A DNA stretch of 36,501 bases from Deltaproteobacteria bacterium (GTDB lineage Bacteria > Myxococcota_A > JAADFL01). Both the position numbers and the translations under genes were made by a program. How positions within the stretch are numbered: position 1 is the first letter of the stretch; each line of letters begins with the position of its first letter. This document shows positions 33,744-36,501 of this stretch, piece after piece. Under the pieces are notes generated by a model. The model did not search any database, had not been told where the DNA came from, and was given only the letters and a program-made list of their open reading frames with translations. The stretch lies in NCBI GenBank assembly GCA_013152945.1, contig JAADFL010000010.1, positions 1 through 36,501 on the forward strand, in the 5' to 3' direction.

Positions 33744-35200
33744 TGAAGAGCATTTTGTTTATGCTGTTTATGCTCGTTATGCTTGCCGTTTTTGCGGGAT
33801 GTGGAACCAACCCGGGTACAAAGGGCCCCTACTTGGTGGATCAACAACTTGCACGAATCGACTTTGTCGAACACCCTTCTGCATTGGAGCAGGGGGACCC
33901 CCTGACTTTGACAATAGGCCTTTCCATGGATGAAAGATGTTCGCAGATAGGCAGCGTTCAAACGAACATCCTGGATCTCGAAAGCAAGAGTGGACAGGAA
34001 CAAACAGCTATGTTGAAGGTCCAAGTGCGGCTGAATAGACTTTTTTCGTGCGATCAGGAGCAAAATGTTGACCTGGTTTTCACCCATGATGTTGTAAACC
34101 TGTTGCCCGGTAACTACTTGATCGAGGTAAATAATCAGGACTTCGGCGTGGTTCGCGTCGGTCTGCTCGAAGGAGACTCGGATTCAGATGCGGACGCGGA
34201 TACGGATACGGATTCCGATACTGATACCGATTCGAATGATGCAGGAGAAATATGCAGGAAAGCGGTTTCGGCAGACCTGGAATACATAGACGTGCCCTCA
34301 TCCTGGCCGCTTGAAGAGGATGCACCGGTCAGGATGTGGATTTCCGCTGAAAGGCCTTGCACAAGAGTCAAGGAGATAAATGAAAAATTTTCAGGCACGC
34401 GATTGGATTTGTCTGTTACCACATGCAGACTCAAGTCATGTACGGGCATACGGGGGTACGATTTTATTCAGCATGATATCCGGTTTCCGGGAAACGGAGA
34501 ATACGCTGCCTATTTCGGCGGCGAACTTTTTGGGAATATCAGCATAGCCGCTCGTTCATCATGTCGAAAACAAGACGCGGTGATACTTGCAGGGGCGGGA
34601 CCTGGTGTCTTCAGAGTCGGCGAGCCGCTGAGCATACTCCTTACTGCTCAATTACCGGGACCAAAATGGGTCGTTCATGAACTGCAAACCCGAACGATTG
34701 GAAACAGGACGATTCAATTGGGCATTTCCGCAATCGACTGTGGCAAGGATCTCAAAGAAGAACCGGCGACCGTACAATCACTACAGCAGGTAAAAGGGCT
34801 TAAAGAGGGCAGATGGTTCCTGCTCGCGGGTCAAAGCACGCTGGAAGTTATCGGCTATGCAAGAGGTCAGGGAGCAAACGATCTCATTCTCAATGATGAT
34901 ATAGGGGAATTGATTGTCCAGAACAGAGAAAAAACCGCCATGAGTCATGGCATGTTGGAAGTAGTCGCTCTCGGCAAGCTGCCGGAGGGATGCTTTGAAC
35001 CGCCTGGTTCCCAGGTTTACATCGATCGTGTATCCAGGGAAATGCTTTTCGCCGTATGGTCCCGGCCGGCCCGGCCGGGGTTGTTGTGTGCGGGCAGGAA
35101 CTTTGTTGCATCAACAGCAGTCAACGGCCCGTTCGAGCCGGGGAATTGGAAGATAGTGGTATCAAAGGATCTCCAGGAAGAGATATCCATCGAACCATAG
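33743..35200 (+). CDS. Lipoprotein with Asp-Ser/Asp-Thr linker
   Basis: 485 residues from ATG 33743, which shares a base with the preceding TGA. Lipobox AVFAGC gives lipid-modified Cys20. Two similar halves, each starting with a beta-rich module holding a Cys pair and phrases such as PLTLTIGLSMDERCSQI and APVRMWISAERPCTRV, are split by a low-complexity acidic linker (about 145-164). A third part repeats the pattern (EPLSILLTAQLPG). It probably lies on the outer membrane and may cap or partner the barrel. Acidic linkers of this type are common in Myxococcota lipoproteins. No family recognised. Confidence 0.75.
   Translation: MKSILFMLFMLVMLAVFAGCGTNPGTKGPYLVDQQLARIDFVEHPSALEQGDPLTLTIGLSMDERCSQIGSVQTNILDLESKSGQEQTAMLKVQVRLNRLFSCDQEQNVDLVFTHDVVNLLPGNYLIEVNNQDFGVVRVGLLEGDSDSDADADTDTDSDTDTDSNDAGEICRKAVSADLEYIDVPSSWPLEEDAPVRMWISAERPCTRVKEINEKFSGTRLDLSVTTCRLKSCTGIRGYDFIQHDIRFPGNGEYAAYFGGELFGNISIAARSSCRKQDAVILAGAGPGVFRVGEPLSILLTAQLPGPKWVVHELQTRTIGNRTIQLGISAIDCGKDLKEEPATVQSLQQVKGLKEGRWFLLAGQSTLEVIGYARGQGANDLILNDDIGELIVQNREKTAMSHGMLEVVALGKLPEGCFEPPGSQVYIDRVSREMLFAVWSRPARPGLLCAGRNFVASTAVNGPFEPGNWKIVVSKDLQEEISIEP
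34175..34234 (+). repeat. Hexanucleotide repeat encoding the Asp-Ser/Asp-Thr linker
   Basis: Ten degenerate hexamers of the GAT-NCN kind encode ten Asp-(Ser/Ala/Thr) dipeptides. The run is in frame and gives the lipoprotein a flexible acidic spacer. Confidence 0.85.
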
Positions 35201-35418
35201 AGCCGTTGTCAAAAATTTTTCCACATCCCTCCGGCTCCACATTCACAAAGTCAATCAGGCCTCGATCCCACGAGCCGCCTCGACATTGATATCGACCGGG
35301 TTTTCAACTTTTCATATTGACCATTGACTACTGGAACGACAATGGTGCATATTGAAAAAACTAAAAGTAATATAACAACATGTATAGATAAATTGTTTCG
35401 CGGTTATCCGGATGGCAT

Positions 35419-35448
35419 TTGGGAGAGACTGCGATATTGTTATATAAT
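35419..35448 (+). promoter_or_regulatory. Putative promoter for the sensorless kinase
   Basis: TTGGGA (35419-35424), 18-nt spacer, consensus TATAAT (35443-35448), about 33 nt before the first likely start codon. Confidence 0.5.
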
Positions 35449-35480
35449 ACCCAAGATGGAAGCTCTCCGTGGAGGAAATA

Positions 35481-36197
35481 GTGGTGGAAAACGAACAGGA
35501 ACAAAGGGAATGTTGTGAAGAGCTTGAAAAACTGACATACAATATCTCTCACGACCTGCGAGCACCATTGAGGGCGATACAGGGTTTTGTCACGGCCTTG
35601 GTAGAGGACTATGAGGATATTCTTGATGAGACCGGTCAGGAGTTTTGCCGGAGAATAAAGAAGGCGTCGCAGGATCTGGATGGATTACTTGATGACCTAT
35701 TGGATTACAGCAGGATAGGGAGGCCGCCCATGGAGTCGGTTCCCACCGATCTCTCGGCTGTTCTCCATGTTGCCATGGCATCAATGGAGAAGGAGATCCT
35801 TGAAAGCAGGGCGCGGATAGATTTCCCTTCAGAAATGCCCGATGTTCAGGGTAATGCTCCTGTCCTCGTGGAGGTTACAAGGCGGATACTGTCAAATGCC
35901 TTGAAATTCGTCGATGATGGCACTACCCCCGTGGTCCTGATAACTTGTTCGAGAAAGGCCGGGAAGGTAAGGTTGGTATTCGAAGATAATGGACTTGGTG
36001 TCCCTGCTCATAAGCGTGGCGTTATTTTCGAGTTGTTCGAAAAGGCTCATGATATAAGGTTCGAGGGCAATGGTGTTGGTCTTGCTATTGCGAAGAAGGG
36101 CATTACCAGGTTGAATGGTTCAATAGGATTGGAACCGGCTCCTAAAAAAGGATCGAGATTCTGGATCGAATTGGATGAAGCAAAAGGAAATATCTAA
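35481..36197 (+). CDS. Soluble histidine kinase without a sensor domain
   Basis: 238 residues from GTG 35481; GGAGG at 35471-35475 rules out the GTG at 35469, and GTG 35484 is an equal option. HisKA with NISHDLRAPLRAIQGF (His24) and HATPase_c with NALKFVDDG, EDNGLGV and GNGVGLAIAKK. This HisKA form is that of bacteriophytochrome and related kinases, which normally carry sensor domains; none is present here. It overlaps the Rcp1-like regulator by 1 nt, the usual partner of that kinase type. Confidence 0.9.
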   Translation: MVENEQEQRECCEELEKLTYNISHDLRAPLRAIQGFVTALVEDYEDILDETGQEFCRRIKKASQDLDGLLDDLLDYSRIGRPPMESVPTDLSAVLHVAMASMEKEILESRARIDFPSEMPDVQGNAPVLVEVTRRILSNALKFVDDGTTPVVLITCSRKAGKVRLVFEDNGLGVPAHKRGVIFELFEKAHDIRFEGNGVGLAIAKKGITRLNGSIGLEPAPKKGSRFWIELDEAKGNI

Positions 36198-36501
36198 TGG
36201 AAATAGCCGGCCTTATGGATGCAGAAAAGATTATTTTGCTCGTGGAAGACAATTCCAACGATGTCTTGTTGATGAAGAGGGCTTTTAACAAGGCCAAACT
36301 GGTAAACCCGATAGTGGTGGCTTCGGATGGGCAGGAGGCTGTGGACTACCTGGAAGGAGCGGGCAAGTTCATGGGCAGGGACCGTGCGGAACTCCCGGTA
36401 TTGATGTTGTTGGACTTGAAACTACCCAAAAAGAACGGTCTCGAGGTTCTCGAATGGGTAAGGTCCAGGGAAGGGCTGAAGAGGCTGCCCGTGGTTGTTC
36501 T
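36197..36501 (+). CDS. Rcp1-like single-domain response regulator, cut by the window end
   Basis: At least 101 residues; the window ends inside the gene. ATG 36197 overlaps the kinase TAA; ATG 36215 is another choice. IILLVEDNSNDVLLMKRAF gives the acidic pocket, LLDLKLPKKNGLEVL the phospho-acceptor Asp73, and LPVVV the strand before the switch Thr/Ser. The NDV and ALxKAxL features fit the Rcp1 group, which pairs with phytochrome-type kinases. Confidence 0.9.
   Translation, partial: MEIAGLMDAEKIILLVEDNSNDVLLMKRAFNKAKLVNPIVVASDGQEAVDYLEGAGKFMGRDRAELPVLMLLDLKLPKKNGLEVLEWVRSREGLKRLPVVV

Noticed and set aside
35200-35237. GAGCCG/CGGCTC inverted repeat after the lipoprotein gene
   Set aside because: The loop is 26 nt and no T-run follows, so it is not a convincing terminator.
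35324-35518. 64-residue frame before the sensorless kinase
   Set aside because: Composition is not coding-like, it overlaps the promoter and kinase start, and it has no ribosome site.

Overview
The window reads as chromosomal DNA from a Gram-negative bacterium of the deltaproteobacterial/Myxococcota type. The evidence is a Tol system, a TamB plus Omp85 pair, several lipoproteins and OM barrels, and an NtrC-type two-component pair. A secreted glycosidase ends in a MYXO-CTERM-like sorting tail after Cys-rich modules common in Myxococcota secretomes. There is also a DUF4388/J-domain/TPR fusion and an Asp-Ser/Asp-Thr linker in a lipoprotein. No rRNA, tRNA, CRISPR array, phage or insertion sequence was seen. 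The genus cannot be told from the sequence alone.

Layout. (1) 44-6142, minus strand: an island of two secreted clan GH-A glycosidases (a MYXO-CTERM protein and an endoglycoceramidase-like lipoprotein) with a PHP phosphoesterase and a radical SAM protein between them; a clear intrinsic terminator follows the radical SAM gene. (2) 6270-8784: a free-standing MshEN (c-di-GMP receptor-like) protein, a NifU C-terminal scaffold and an OmpA-type lipoprotein. (3) 8939-10753: an orphan 2-hydroxyacyl-CoA dehydratase-like protein, read from a back-to-back promoter, then a GC-rich cytidylate-kinase-like gene on the other strand. (4) 11103-17560, plus strand: tolQ-tolR-tolA-tolB, a 15-codon mini-ORF and a 980-residue GYF-like/DUF4388/J/TPR protein. 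(5) 28459-17574, minus strand: small TPR protein, Roadblock/LC7 protein, EF-P, large TPR protein, TamB and a seven-POTRA Omp85 protein. (6) 28625-35200, plus strand: sensor kinase and NtrC-type regulator followed by a coiled-coil exported protein, a predicted OM barrel and a lipoprotein, with overlapping start/stop codons at most junctions. (7) 35481-end: a sensorless histidine kinase overlapping an Rcp1-like response regulator that runs off the window.

How the genes work together. Most of the window concerns the cell envelope: Tol energises OM constriction, TamB/Omp85 handle lipid transport or OM protein assembly, and surface glycosidases act on external glycans. The best candidate for an undescribed system is block 6, where an NtrC-type regulator sits directly upstream of a sigma-54-like promoter match at the head of three envelope genes I cannot assign to a known family. 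All functional calls rest on reading motifs by eye; no database search was run.
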